From Luteimonas rhizosphaericola (lineage in GTDB: Bacteria; Pseudomonadota; Gammaproteobacteria; Xanthomonadales; Xanthomonadaceae), in the NCBI RefSeq assembly GCF_029888045.1, contig NZ_JARXRN010000029.1:1-58006 (forward strand): DNA of 58,006 nucleotides, read 5' to 3'. Each line of letters opens with the position of its first letter. Within the stretch, counting starts at the first letter, position 1. Made by a program: the position numbers and the translations under genes. Below are positions 30,136-37,926 of the stretch, one piece after another. The notes under the pieces were generated by a model. The model saw only the letters and a program-made list of their open reading frames with translations. It ran no database searches and was not told the origin of the DNA.

Positions 30136-31272
30136 TCACGCTGAAGGCTTCACCAACGCGATGCTCTTGTCATAGGTCTTCATCATCTGCTCGGTGACGC
30201 CAAGGGCGTCCTGCTTCTCTGCTTTAGTGCCTTTCGTGTCGGTACCGCCCTTGCGCTTGAGGTCGTGTAGGCTGAAGCGCTGCTCTGGGGTGATCACGCC
30301 CTCCCGGATCGCGGCGTGCACCAGGCGCTGCCAGGCGCTGTCGAGGCCTGACTTCGTGAGCGGCTCGCCGCTCTCGGCGAGAATCAGGCGCCGGTCTTCC
30401 GACCGGATCGGTTCGATGCGCGTGGTGCGCTCGATCACCGCTTTGCGGTAGGCGAGCGCTGAGTTCCAGGCGGCACGCAGTCGTGGCGTCCACTCGACGA
30501 CGTTGTCGCGGCTGCCCTTGCGGCGATTGGTGCGCAGGCCCTCCGGCGTGCCTTGGGACTCCACGAGCGTCAGCGTCTCGATGCCGCGGAGGCGGCAGAG
30601 ATACCCGAGCTCCATGACGAGGGGCAGGTACGGGGCCTGGGAACCCTCGGTCCTGGAGACGCGCGCGGCGCCGTCGATCGCGAACGACAGCAGCGCCAGG
30701 TAGGCCTGCTGGTCCGGGAGCCGCTGCCGGCGGCGCTCCTGCGGCGCCTCGAGGCCCTTGCCCGGGTTCTGCAGGACGTGGCCGCGCCGCAGGCCCCAGC
30801 TGAAGAGCAGGCGCGCATAGCGGAGCACCTTGGCTGCCTTCGTGGGCGTGCCCTCGGCGGCGATGCGGTCGACCAGCTTCTGCAGGTGATGGGTGCGGAT
30901 CCGGTTGGCGACCAAGCCGCCGACCTTCCCGCCGTCGGTCGTCCGCTGGCTCAGCAGCACGTCGCGGGAGTACTCGTAGTCGGCCCGGGTGATCTTCGCC
31001 AGCGCCTTGAACTTGGCGCTGTCGTGGTAGAGCTTCGTCAGCCACTCCACGGTGCCGGTGGCTTCGCCGCGCTCGGCGATCGCGTGGAGGTCGGAGAGCC
31101 TGGCATCGCGGCCGGCGACCGTCCTCCTCGAGGCGCGGCCGCTTTCACCGGGGGCCAGGGTGTACCAGCGGCCGTTACCGCTGGCGTCCCAGTAGACGCC
31201 CTTCGGCACCCGCGCATAGTCGATGTGCGGGGGGAGGTTGGGTGGGACCTTGCGGGGGCGGCCTCGGGGCAT
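30136..31272 (-). CDS. int: Phage tyrosine integrase
   Basis: A 378-residue site-specific recombinase. The N-terminal part (1-90) is basic, followed by a core-binding domain (about 75-175) and the catalytic domain. Box I is CRLRGIETL with Arg229 and Glu232. Box II reads HDLKRKG with His336; the usual second Arg is replaced by Lys339, as in other integrases with HDLK. The nucleophile is Tyr367. It points towards the tRNA-Lys attachment site. Confidence 0.93.
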   Translation of the reverse strand: MPRGRPRKVPPNLPPHIDYARVPKGVYWDASGNGRWYTLAPGESGRASRRTVAGRDARLSDLHAIAERGEATGTVEWLTKLYHDSAKFKALAKITRADYEYSRDVLLSQRTTDGGKVGGLVANRIRTHHLQKLVDRIAAEGTPTKAAKVLRYARLLFSWGLRRGHVLQNPGKGLEAPQERRRQRLPDQQAYLALLSFAIDGAARVSRTEGSQAPYLPLVMELGYLCRLRGIETLTLVESQGTPEGLRTNRRKGSRDNVVEWTPRLRAAWNSALAYRKAVIERTTRIEPIRSEDRRLILAESGEPLTKSGLDSAWQRLVHAAIREGVITPEQRFSLHDLKRKGGTDTKGTKAEKQDALGVTEQMMKTYDKSIALVKPSA

Positions 31273-31275
31273 GGC

Positions 31276-31497
31276 TCAGATGATGTCGGGTGCATAGGCG
31301 GCACCGTCGTCGTTGGCGGCGCGGAGGCCGAGGGCGACGTTGACGGCGTCGATGGTGGTGAAAATGCCACCTTTTCCGTCGTAGCGGTAGCGGATGCCCT
31401 CGCGCTTCGCCCAGGCCTCGACCGTGGCCAGCCGCGGTTTCTCGCCCGGCTTGCACAGCTGCTGCAGGTCTTCGAAGGGGACGATGGCGGGGTGCAT
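31276..31497 (-). CDS. Putative excisionase-like protein
   Basis: A 73-residue protein beginning MHPAIVPFEDLQQLC. The segment RLATVEAWAKREGIRYRYDGKGGIFTTIDAVNVALGL looks like a short winged helix of the DUF4224/excisionase type: a helix-turn followed by a hairpin. It sits 3 bp before the integrase start and 2 bp after the methylase stop, the usual xis position. Assignment rests on size, fold impression and location. Confidence 0.55.
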   Translation of the reverse strand: MHPAIVPFEDLQQLCKPGEKPRLATVEAWAKREGIRYRYDGKGGIFTTIDAVNVALGLRAANDDGAAYAPDII

Positions 31498-31499
31498 GG

Positions 31500-32345
31500 T
31501 CAGGCGCTCGCTACCAGTGCGAGGCTAGGCTGGCGTAGCCCGCGCTGTGCGGCAGGGTTGATCCACATGGACTCCACGCGGGGGCGGTTGCCCTGCGCCC
31601 TGGCGTGTACGTCGACGCGCAGCCAGCCCGCGGGCAGGAGCGTGGAGTCGTAGAGCGGAGAGCGATAGCCGGTCAGCAGGACCATGCCGGCGACCGCCTG
31701 CAGCTGCGCCAGCAGCGCGGCATGCTCTCCAGCCGTGAGCTCGTGGTCGTAGATCGATCGGTGTCCCCAGGCCCGCGTTTCGTGCAGGTAGGGCGGGTCG
31801 ACGAAAAACGCGGTGTCCGGGCTGTCATACAGGGCGATGACGTCCGAGGCGGGCCGCTGCTCGATCATCACCTCGCGCAACCGCGCCACGAACCGCGGGA
31901 TCTCGTCCGGCCAGCGGCGCCAGCTGTCGACGGGCGTGATGTGGTCGACCCGGGCCCGCCAGCCGTTGCGCGATCGGGCGCGCTTGGAGCCGACAGCCTG
32001 GAACGAGCGCACCACCAGGCGCCGGCAGAGCTCCACGTCCGACGCGCCAGGCGCGGGATCCCAGCACGCATAGAACTCGGCCCGGGACCAGGGAGTGAGC
32101 TCCACCACGCGCTGCAGTTCCGCCGCCTGCGCCGGGTCGCGCAGCACGCGGAACAGGCGCACGACGTCTTCGTCGAGATCGTTGTACACCTCGATCGGCG
32201 ACCGCAGCTTGCGCAAAAGCACGCTGCCGGCGCCGCCAAAGGGCTCGACGTAAGCATGGTGCGGCGGCATGTGCTCGAGCACCCAATGAGCGACCCGCCA
32301 TTTGCCGCCGTGGTACTTGAGCGCCGGGCGCCGGATATCGGTCAT
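31500..32345 (-). CDS. DNA adenine methylase (Dam/D12 class)
   Basis: A 281-residue N6-adenine methyltransferase. Motif X is KYHGGKWR near residues 9-16, motif I (AdoMet binding) is EPFGGAGSVLL near 34-44, and the catalytic DPPY is at 183-186. The order fits the alpha (D12) class, with GATC or a related site as possible target. It overlaps the upstream YkgJ-like gene by 4 bp. Such genes usually protect phage DNA from host restriction. Confidence 0.9.
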   Translation of the reverse strand: MTDIRRPALKYHGGKWRVAHWVLEHMPPHHAYVEPFGGAGSVLLRKLRSPIEVYNDLDEDVVRLFRVLRDPAQAAELQRVVELTPWSRAEFYACWDPAPGASDVELCRRLVVRSFQAVGSKRARSRNGWRARVDHITPVDSWRRWPDEIPRFVARLREVMIEQRPASDVIALYDSPDTAFFVDPPYLHETRAWGHRSIYDHELTAGEHAALLAQLQAVAGMVLLTGYRSPLYDSTLLPAGWLRVDVHARAQGNRPRVESMWINPAAQRGLRQPSLALVASA

Positions 32346-32662
32346 GATTTTGCGGCCTCGCTCATCGCGATCACCACGCGCGCGGCGATGGCCGGGCTAG
32401 GTTGACCGGTGCGCAGGCAGTCGAAGTCGCGGCACACAGGCGGGCGGGTGGCGTAGATGCGGCAGCTGTAGTGGCCGCCGGAGGTGTCCAGGTGGCGGCA
32501 GGCGACCAACTCGCCGTCGACGACTGCCGAGCAGCAGGCGCCGCAGCGCTGGCAGACAGAAGACGAGAGGCGACAACTGAGCGGTCCGTCGACCTCAGAA
32601 ACCGGCTCGATTGCCGCGTGCGCTATTGACGACCACTTGTCTTTGCTCTTGCTCAAACGCAT
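32342..32662 (-). CDS. YkgJ-family cysteine cluster protein
   Basis: A 106-residue protein with the cluster CQRCGACCS, then CRHL, CRIYATRPPVCRDFDC. This is the pattern of the YkgJ zinc/iron-chelating family. The role is unknown. It overlaps the methylase start by 4 bp, so the two are co-translated. Its ATG shares the palindromic CATG at 32660 with the divergent membrane gene, so one of the two starts may lie elsewhere. Confidence 0.75.
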   Translation of the reverse strand: MRLSKSKDKWSSIAHAAIEPVSEVDGPLSCRLSSSVCQRCGACCSAVVDGELVACRHLDTSGGHYSCRIYATRPPVCRDFDCLRTGQPSPAIAARVVIAMSEAAKS

Positions 32663-33254
32663 GATCCGATCACCGTGGATGTTCGAGCACGTCGTGGCAG
32701 ATATCTACTGCTTGATTGGCGGCGTCCCATGCGCGCCGCTGGAATGGTGGAGCAGCGCTGCCGCATGGGCGCAGGCCCTTCTGACCGTCCTGACTTTTGC
32801 GTTTGCGCTGGTTTTTCAGGCGATGCGTGAGAAGCGCATCAGGGCTGAGCAGGAGTTGCGTCGAATTCGAGCAGAGAGCGAGGCGGAGGAAGTAATCCTG
32901 GCCCTTTTCCGAGTCGCGAGATCTCGCAACGCACGTCGTTGGCGAGGCGCGATTCAGTCGTTTCTTGAGAGCGAGTTCTCCCACCCGCGAGATGAGGTGC
33001 TGGCGTGGATGCAGCTGCTCAGAGGGCCGCAAATGAACTGGGATGAGCCGCCTGAAGCGGTAGTAAGGTATGGACAAATTGCGGCCTCTGTACTCTCTCT
33101 GCTCCACGCATTTCAGAAACTTCAGGATGGACTTACTCCGCTTCATGTGGAGCGTCTGAGATCTGAGTTTCCGGACAAGCTGGCAGAGCTCGCTATGGAG
33201 AGTCGAAAAATTGCTGGGGATTGGTTTCTCTATCTCGAAAGCTGGCTCGACTAG
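32661..33254 (+). CDS. Membrane/coiled-coil protein, prophage accessory gene
   Basis: A 197-residue protein I do not recognise. One transmembrane helix (AWAQALLTVLTFAFALVFQAM, about residues 36-56) is followed by a charged coiled coil (REKRIRAEQELRRIRAESEAEEVI) and a soluble helical C-terminus. It is the only rightward gene within the leftward early region and has clearly lower GC. An alternative start is Met at 32679. These signs fit a late-acquired accessory (moron) gene. The antisense frame lacks protein-like features. Confidence 0.6.
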   Translation: MIRSPWMFEHVVADIYCLIGGVPCAPLEWWSSAAAWAQALLTVLTFAFALVFQAMREKRIRAEQELRRIRAESEAEEVILALFRVARSRNARRWRGAIQSFLESEFSHPRDEVLAWMQLLRGPQMNWDEPPEAVVRYGQIAASVLSLLHAFQKLQDGLTPLHVERLRSEFPDKLAELAMESRKIAGDWFLYLESWLD

Positions 33255-33309
33255 ACACAGATCCAGAGTGGTGGACCGCGTAGGCCTATCGAGCTTGCAA
33301 CGCATAGTG

Positions 33310-33468
33310 CTATCGAGCGCATTTGAGCCGCTGAGTTCGCCGCGCTGCCACAAAAAGTTTGTCCGACCGTTGATCTGGGGTAATTGAGAGGAAGATCGCG
33401 GCGATGACCCAGAGCGCGGCGTTGGGCAGATCCTTCACCAGCCCGACGAGTTCACGGAGTTCGTTCAT
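33310..33468 (-). CDS. Small membrane protein
   Basis: A 52-residue protein (MNELRELVGLVKDLP then NAALWVIAAIFLSI) with one amphipathic and one hydrophobic helix. GAGGG lies six bases before the start. It is the last gene of the leftward operon. Function unknown. Confidence 0.55.
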   Translation of the reverse strand: MNELRELVGLVKDLPNAALWVIAAIFLSITPDQRSDKLFVAARRTQRLKCAR

Positions 33469-33476
33469 GGCAACCC

Positions 33477-33752
33477 TCAGCCGATCGCGGTGGCGCTGGC
33501 CAGCGAATCGTTCGCGGCCTGCAGGTGGGTTTTGAGGGTGTGAAGCACGCGCGCCTGGTCGTCGGCGGTGCGCAGCTTCCGCTCGAGGCGGGCGACGTCG
33601 GCCTCGAGCTGCTCGATGCGCAGCTGGTCGGCGCGCCAGTCGCTGGCGCGCTGGCGGTATTCGGCGGCGTTGACGTCCAGGCCGTGGGCGGTGCTCTGGT
33701 TGGCCATGGAGTCCAGGAAGACGGGGCCGCTGAGGCGGTGGTCGGTGGGCAT
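33477..33752 (-). CDS. Small coiled-coil protein
   Basis: A 91-residue hypothetical protein. Residues 30-75 (RQRASDWRADQLRIEQLEADVARLERKLRTADDQARVL) form a strong coiled coil. It starts 3 bp after the previous stop, in the leftward operon. Function unknown. Confidence 0.6.
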   Translation of the reverse strand: MPTDHRLSGPVFLDSMANQSTAHGLDVNAAEYRQRASDWRADQLRIEQLEADVARLERKLRTADDQARVLHTLKTHLQAANDSLASATAIG

Positions 33753-33755
33753 GGG

Positions 33756-34688
33756 TCAGTCGTCCAGGTCGGTGGTGCCCGTGCGCGGGGCGCGCGGCGG
33801 CACGTGGTTGGCGGCTTCCATGCCGATGCGGGTGAAGAACTGGGTCGGGCCGAGGCGCTGGATACGGCCGCCCTTGGCTTCGAAGGCGGCGATGTCGGCG
33901 GCGATGCGGTCGCTGGCCTGGCGCTGGCGCTCGGACACGCCGTCCAGGCCGCAGGACACCGGCGCCGGGCGGCCGCGCGGCGTGGTGCGGGCGCTGGCGT
34001 CTATCGCGGCGCGGGCGGCGGGGCTGGGTGGCGGGGGAGAGGGCAAGGCGCGCGGCAGGTCGCGGGTGGGCGGTGCGGCGGGGCGCGTGCGCGCCGCTTT
34101 CGGCGCGGAGGACGCGGGACGCTTCGTGCGGGACTTGGGCCCAGCCTTCGCCTTCGGCGCGGGCGCCTGGCGCACGGGCTTCGGCGTCGGGGCTGCAGCG
34201 CGCTCGCCCGCGACTTCGGCGGCCAGCTGCGCCTGGGCCAGTGCGGCGGTGCGCCCGAAGCACGCGAGGCGGCCCTGTATCGCGCGGTGCGCGTGCTTCT
34301 GCTTCACCAGCGTGTGCAGGCTGGCCGACACCTGGTTGGAGGTGGCGCGCGGATCCACGGCGGCGCGCAGTTCGGCGACGGTAAAGCCGCGGTCGTGCTG
34401 CTGCAGGAACTCTCGCAGGCGGTTGGCGCGGCCGGTCATGGGCTTGCGGGTGCGCGCCGGGCCGGGCGGGCGAGGCGCTTTGGGCTTCGGCGGGTCGCCG
34501 ATGACGTAGTAGCGGCGGTTGCCGACCTTCCCGGCCTGCACGGTGCCCGCCTTCTCCATCTGGGCCAGCACCGAGCAGAAGGCGTTGATGTCGCCGCGCG
34601 GCTCGATGCCCAGCAGCACGTCGCGCGCGGAGGCGGGCAGCGTTTGCGTGGCCAGCCACGCGCGGATGCGTTCGGCGCGGGTGCTCAT
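33756..34688 (-). CDS. Protein with two winged-helix-like segments
   Basis: A 310-residue prophage protein. Two similar helical segments lie near residues 1-65 (RIRAWLATQTLPASARDVLLGIE ... VGNRRYYVIG) and 90-145 (RLREFLQQHDRGFTVAELRAAVD), each like a DNA-binding winged helix. A long Ala/Pro/Lys-rich linker follows, then a conserved-looking C-terminus. It overlaps the upstream gene by 4 bp. A DNA-binding role is inferred from these segments only. Confidence 0.6.
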   Translation of the reverse strand: MSTRAERIRAWLATQTLPASARDVLLGIEPRGDINAFCSVLAQMEKAGTVQAGKVGNRRYYVIGDPPKPKAPRPPGPARTRKPMTGRANRLREFLQQHDRGFTVAELRAAVDPRATSNQVSASLHTLVKQKHAHRAIQGRLACFGRTAALAQAQLAAEVAGERAAAPTPKPVRQAPAPKAKAGPKSRTKRPASSAPKAARTRPAAPPTRDLPRALPSPPPPSPAARAAIDASARTTPRGRPAPVSCGLDGVSERQRQASDRIAADIAAFEAKGGRIQRLGPTQFFTRIGMEAANHVPPRAPRTGTTDLDD

Positions 34689-35014
34689 CGGGTGGGCTCG
34701 TTGGCGGGCGCCAGCAGCTGCTGCGCGAGCGCGCAGCCGGCGGGCGTGAGGGTGAGGCGGCTGGGGCAGAACTCGTCGTCGAACTGCACCAGGTCCAGCC
34801 GCTGCAGGCGCAGGGCGATGCGCTTGGTGACGCTGTGGCCGGTGGCCGCGCCGCTCTGCGCGCGCCTGGCGGGCATGGCGACGAAGCCGTTTCCCATGCG
34901 CGGCAGGCTGTGGCCAGGGGCCTCGAACGCAGCGAGCAGGGCGCCGCGTTCGAGGGGCGTGACGTGCGCGCCCGCGTCGCCGGGCGGGCACTGGGCGAGG
35001 TTGCTGGCGGGCAT
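34685..35014 (-). CDS. Small winged-helix-like phage protein
   Basis: A 109-residue protein with a likely winged-helix segment (VTKRIALRLQRLDLVQFDDEFCPSRLTLTPAG). AAGGA lies six bases before its ATG. It overlaps the next gene by 4 bp. Function unknown. Confidence 0.6.
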   Translation of the reverse strand: MPASNLAQCPPGDAGAHVTPLERGALLAAFEAPGHSLPRMGNGFVAMPARRAQSGAATGHSVTKRIALRLQRLDLVQFDDEFCPSRLTLTPAGCALAQQLLAPANEPTR

Positions 35015-35056
35015 GGAAGTCCTTTGCCGGCCGGAGCCGGCGTGTGGGTGTGTGGG

Positions 35057-35230
35057 TCAGACGCCGCGGGCGAAGGCGGCGAGGGCGAGCGCGCAGAGCA
35101 GCAGCGCGACCGTGAGGGCGAGGCCGGGGCGCGAGCGGCGAGGCAGCACGGAGCGGCTGCAGGCGACGTTGTCGAACGCGGCCTGGTGCAGGGCGAGCAG
35201 GCGCGCGGCGGTGGCGGTGGAGACGTGCAT
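35057..35230 (-). CDS. Small membrane protein
   Basis: A 57-residue protein with one C-terminal transmembrane helix (LALTVALLLCALALAAFA). GGAG stands seven bases before the ATG. It starts 1 bp after the previous gene's stop. Function unknown. Confidence 0.55.
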   Translation of the reverse strand: MHVSTATAARLLALHQAAFDNVACSRSVLPRRSRPGLALTVALLLCALALAAFARGV

Positions 35231-35231
35231 G

Positions 35232-35372
35232 TCAGGCTCCGAAGGCGTTGCGGTAGATGAAGAGCCAGCCGGCGATGCTGCCCAGCGCGACGGCCAGCTG
35301 CAGGGCGCGCTCGGCGGTGCGGCGCAGGTGGGTGATGTGGTGCAGGTCCGGGTTGCGGCGGCGCTCATCCAC
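35232..35372 (-). CDS. Very small membrane protein
   Basis: A 46-residue protein from a GTG at 35372 (VDERRRNPDLHHITHLRRT) with one transmembrane helix (LQLAVALGSIAGWLFIY). It overlaps the previous gene by 8 bp. The longer open frame upstream looks non-coding. Confidence 0.5.
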   Translation of the reverse strand: MDERRRNPDLHHITHLRRTAERALQLAVALGSIAGWLFIYRNAFGA

Positions 35373-35679
35373 GGCGGTTGGCCTCCTGGGCTTCCTCGGC
35401 GCGCGTGAGCGGCGGGAAGGTGGTGGATTCGCTGGTGAGGTCGGCGTTGCCGTGCTGGATGACGGGCGCGCCGGTGAGGTGGGCGTGCGCGTCGCGCAGG
35501 CGGCGGTCGAGGGCGTCCATGTGCCGGCCGCGGTCGCCCAGCACGGCGAGCTGGCGCGCCTGGGCGCCGCTCTGGCTGGCACGCGCCGTCACGTTGATGG
35601 CGTGGCCGTCGAGGGTGCGGAGCGCGGCGAGGGCCTCGCGGAGGAGGGTGATGTCGTCGAGGGCTAGGGGCTGGATCAT
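35365..35679 (-). CDS. Hypothetical phage protein
   Basis: A 104-residue, mostly helical protein (MIQPLALDDITLLREALAAL). No known motif. It overlaps both neighbours by a few bases in the leftward operon. Confidence 0.55.
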   Translation of the reverse strand: MIQPLALDDITLLREALAALRTLDGHAINVTARASQSGAQARQLAVLGDRGRHMDALDRRLRDAHAHLTGAPVIQHGNADLTSESTTFPPLTRAEEAQEANRRG

Positions 35680-35972
35680 TGCGGCGCTCCCAGCTGGCAA
35701 CGACCGAGAGCGGCGCGAAACTCGGCCCAGTCCTGCGCTTCCGCATCCGCATCGCCGCTCAGCGCGCCGCGCCTCCGCTGCTCGATCCGGTTCCCGTACT
35801 GCAGGACCTTGGCGACAGCGTCGCGAGCGAGGTCGTGCCATTCGAGGTGGAAGCGCCACTTCTGCACGACGTCCCACTGCTTCGTAAGTTCGATGGCGCG
35901 TTCGACGCCACGGCGATCCGCGTCCATGACTTCAAGGACGTTCACTGCCTGATGAGTGCACGGCTCGCTCAC
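35676..35972 (-). CDS. Hypothetical phage protein
   Basis: A 98-residue protein (MSEPCTHQAVNVLEVMDADRR) with helical, charged sequence and a Trp-rich centre (KQWDVVQKWRFHLEWHDLA). No recognised domain. It overlaps both neighbours by 4 bp. Confidence 0.6.
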   Translation of the reverse strand: MSEPCTHQAVNVLEVMDADRRGVERAIELTKQWDVVQKWRFHLEWHDLARDAVAKVLQYGNRIEQRRRGALSGDADAEAQDWAEFRAALGRCQLGAPQ

Positions 35973-36190
35973 GACGCACCGCCCTGCGCACCCGGCGCGG
36001 TGTACGTGCTCACCTGCTCGCGCAGGCGCTGGGAGAACTGCTCGGTCGGACGGGGGCCCTTTTGCTGGCGTTCGCGGGCGTCAGCCAGCTGGCGGGCGAC
36101 CACCGCCTGGCGCGTCTCGGGCATGCCCATGAAGTCGGACAGCCACACGGCGTGGCGCACGCGCGCCAGGTCGACGATGAGGGCGTTCAT
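35969..36190 (-). CDS. Hypothetical phage protein
   Basis: A 73-residue protein (MNALIVDLARVRHAVWLSDF) with a charged helical centre. No recognised domain. It is translationally coupled to both neighbours. Confidence 0.55.
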   Translation of the reverse strand: MNALIVDLARVRHAVWLSDFMGMPETRQAVVARQLADARERQQKGPRPTEQFSQRLREQVSTYTAPGAQGGAS

Positions 36191-36540
36191 GCCGGCACCG
36201 CCGTATCAGGCGCGGTCGCCTGCGGGCGGGGGCGGCTGGCCAGCCAGGCCTCGACCGTGGCCGCGGTGTCGTCGTCGATGTCGATCGCCGCGCCGCGCAG
36301 CCAGAGCACCGGCGGGGAAAGCAGGTGGGTGCGCGCATCGACGTGGACATCGGACCCGATGCGCCCGCCGCAGAGAAACGCGGCGGTGCGGTCGGTGAGC
36401 GTGGCGCCGGGCTCGGCCTTACCCTCGGGCACGTACAGGGTGGCGTTGACGTGGCCGGCGTCTGGCCCCCTCGCTTGGCAGCTCAGTTCGAGCGTCAGGC
36501 CGGCCACGGTGGCCACGCTCAGCGTCTGGCGGGCGCTCAC
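36187..36540 (-). CDS. Hypothetical phage protein
   Basis: A 117-residue, beta-rich protein (MSARQTLSVATVAGLTLELSC). An acidic stretch AAIDIDDDTAATVEAWLA lies near the C-terminus. No recognised domain. It overlaps the first gene of the operon by 4 bp. Confidence 0.55.
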   Translation of the reverse strand: MSARQTLSVATVAGLTLELSCQARGPDAGHVNATLYVPEGKAEPGATLTDRTAAFLCGGRIGSDVHVDARTHLLSPPVLWLRGAAIDIDDDTAATVEAWLASRPRPQATAPDTAVPA

Positions 36541-36800
36541 CGCGGGCCTCGCATCTGCGAGCGCGCGACGCTGGCGGCGGTGGCGGGGTAGTGGACGGGC
36601 GCGTCGTTGGCGGCCGCGCCCCAGTGGCGGGCGGACTCCGCGGCCTGGCGCGAGGCGTTGATGCGCTCGGCCTCGGCGCTGAGGCGGCGCGCCTCGTTGA
36701 CGGCGCCCAGGTGGATCAGGCCGCCGGCGATGACGCCGCCCACCACCATCCCGACCAGGAAGATGACCGGGTAGCCCGGGTCGTACAGCAGGAAGTCCAT
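36537..36800 (-). CDS. Small membrane protein, first gene of the leftward operon
   Basis: An 87-residue protein with one N-terminal transmembrane helix (PVIFLVGMVVGGVIAGGLIHL) and a helical cytosolic tail. The start at 36800 has GGAGG six bases upstream; the ATG at 36810-36812 is an alternative. About 120 bases of leader separate it from the predicted early promoter. Confidence 0.6.
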   Translation of the reverse strand: MDFLLYDPGYPVIFLVGMVVGGVIAGGLIHLGAVNEARRLSAEAERINASRQAAESARHWGAAANDAPVHYPATAASVARSQMRGPR

Positions 36801-36881
36801 CGTCGCCTCCATCGGAAGATGAAGGCGGCCGGCAGGTCGGAGGGCGGGGAGACCCTGCGCCGGTCGGGGGTGGGACCGGCT

Positions 36882-36899
36882 GGCGACCTGCCGGTCGCC
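36882..36899 (-). other. Hairpin in the leader of the leftward operon
   Basis: GGCGACC-TGCC-GGTCGCC forms a perfect 7-bp stem with a 4-base loop in the untranslated leader of the leftward transcript. No T run follows. It may be an antitermination or attenuation element. Confidence 0.35.
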
Positions 36900-36926
36900 C
36901 TGCCCCGGGGATTCGGGGCGGGCGTA

Positions 36927-36968
36927 GTATTAGCGCCGCTGTTTCAGCTTGTCAACAGTGCCGCTAAT
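36927..36968 (-). promoter_or_regulatory. Leftward early promoter with two operators (OL-like)
   Basis: On the minus strand a perfect TTGACA (36950-36955) is followed after 17 bp by TAATAC (36927-36932). Two 15-bp operator copies flank this: 36929-36943 (ATTAGCGCCGCTGTT) and 36954-36968 (AACAGTGCCGCTAAT), with centres 25 bp apart. Binding at either would block RNA polymerase. The same operator occurs at the repressor/cro promoters. Confidence 0.7.
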
Positions 36969-36997
36969 GTTTCTGTCAGGGGCGCCGGGCGGGTCGG

Positions 36998-37171
36998 TCA
37001 GCTCCCGCCACGCATCCATAGCCAAAGGCAGAAGGCCATGAACGCGAGGATCAGGCCCGCCTTCAGGGTGGGTGGCATGTGCTTATCGCCAGGGTCGCGT
37101 CGGCCGCAGCTCGGGCAGAGCCGTGCCTGCACGTCCACTGGATGGCCGCACCCAACGCATTTCCTCAGCAT
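36998..37171 (-). CDS. Zinc-ribbon membrane protein behind the repressor gene
   Basis: A 57-residue protein: an N-terminal zinc ribbon (CVGCGH ... CPSCGR, Cys5, Cys8, Cys19, Cys22), then one transmembrane helix (TLKAGLILAFMAFCLWLWM). GGAGGA stands seven bases before the ATG. The gene starts 2 bp after the repressor stop, so it should be made together with the repressor in the lysogen. That suggests a lysogenic-state function such as superinfection exclusion. The family is not recognised beyond the ribbon. Confidence 0.65.
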   Translation of the reverse strand: MLRKCVGCGHPVDVQARLCPSCGRRDPGDKHMPPTLKAGLILAFMAFCLWLWMRGGS

Positions 37172-37173
37172 GA

Positions 37174-37926
37174 TCAGTCCTCCCAGCTTCCGATCCAGCG
37201 TACGCGTCCGACGAGCTCGATGTGGTCACCAGGTTCGACCGGAACTGGCTTACGCCATTTCGGGTCGGCGGTGTTATCGCTGGTGAGGAACCACTGCTTG
37301 CCGTACTGGTGAAGGCGCTTGACCATGTAGGTGCCCTCGAACTTCACTACGTAGATGTGCCCATCCCGTGGCGAGGTGTCGCTTGTGTCGAACAGCAACG
37401 CATCCCCATCATGGATGCGCGGCTCCATGCTGTCGCCGCGCGCGTAGAAGACGCTCAACTTCCGGTCAAACAGGCCTTTTCGCCGCAGGCTCGATCGCTT
37501 GAACTTGAGACTGTGGGTGTCGGCATACTCTTCAGGGGTCATGCCGTCGCCGGCCGCGACCTGCTGGCCATAGGCGGTGATGTCGGCCCATTGATCGGCT
37601 GTCCCGTAGGGCACTGGCTCCTCACGCACGCCGAGCTGTTGCTCCGGCAGGTCAGCGCGGATGGACGAGGGTGGAACGCCGAGCACTTCCGAGAATGCTA
37701 AGAGTGCCCGGTAGTTGAGGGGGATCTCCCCGTTGAGATACTGGCTCACAGCGGACTGCCCGATGTCCAGGAGATCGCCGACCATTGTTTGCGTCAGGCG
37801 CTGGCCGTGCTGCTTGCGTTCGTTCTTCGCGGCGTCCCAGAGCGAGCGGAGCCGGCCGGCGGCCTGAAGATCCGCCGGGGTCGGCTTGGAGGCCTTGTCG
37901 TTCGCGCGTACGGGTAGTTTCGCCAT
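37174..37926 (-). CDS. Phage repressor (HTH plus S24 peptidase, CI-like)
   Basis: A 250-residue CI-type repressor. The N-terminal HTH (about 44-84, LTQTMVGDLLDIGQSAVSQYLNG) is followed by a LexA-like S24 domain. The catalytic Ser166 lies in GDSMEPRIHDGD and Lys203 is 37 residues later, the LexA spacing. An Ala-Gly pair (VAAGDG, 125-126) upstream could be the self-cleavage site, so RecA/SOS induction is likely. The start at 37926 touches an operator and lacks a ribosome site; the mRNA may be nearly leaderless. Confidence 0.92.
   Translation of the reverse strand: MAKLPVRANDKASKPTPADLQAAGRLRSLWDAAKNERKQHGQRLTQTMVGDLLDIGQSAVSQYLNGEIPLNYRALLAFSEVLGVPPSSIRADLPEQQLGVREEPVPYGTADQWADITAYGQQVAAGDGMTPEEYADTHSLKFKRSSLRRKGLFDRKLSVFYARGDSMEPRIHDGDALLFDTSDTSPRDGHIYVVKFEGTYMVKRLHQYGKQWFLTSDNTADPKWRKPVPVEPGDHIELVGRVRWIGSWED

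Noticed and set aside
32670..33353. 227-codon minus-strand frame opposite the membrane/coiled-coil gene
   Set aside because: No domain-like features; the plus frame has a clear TM helix and coiled coil.
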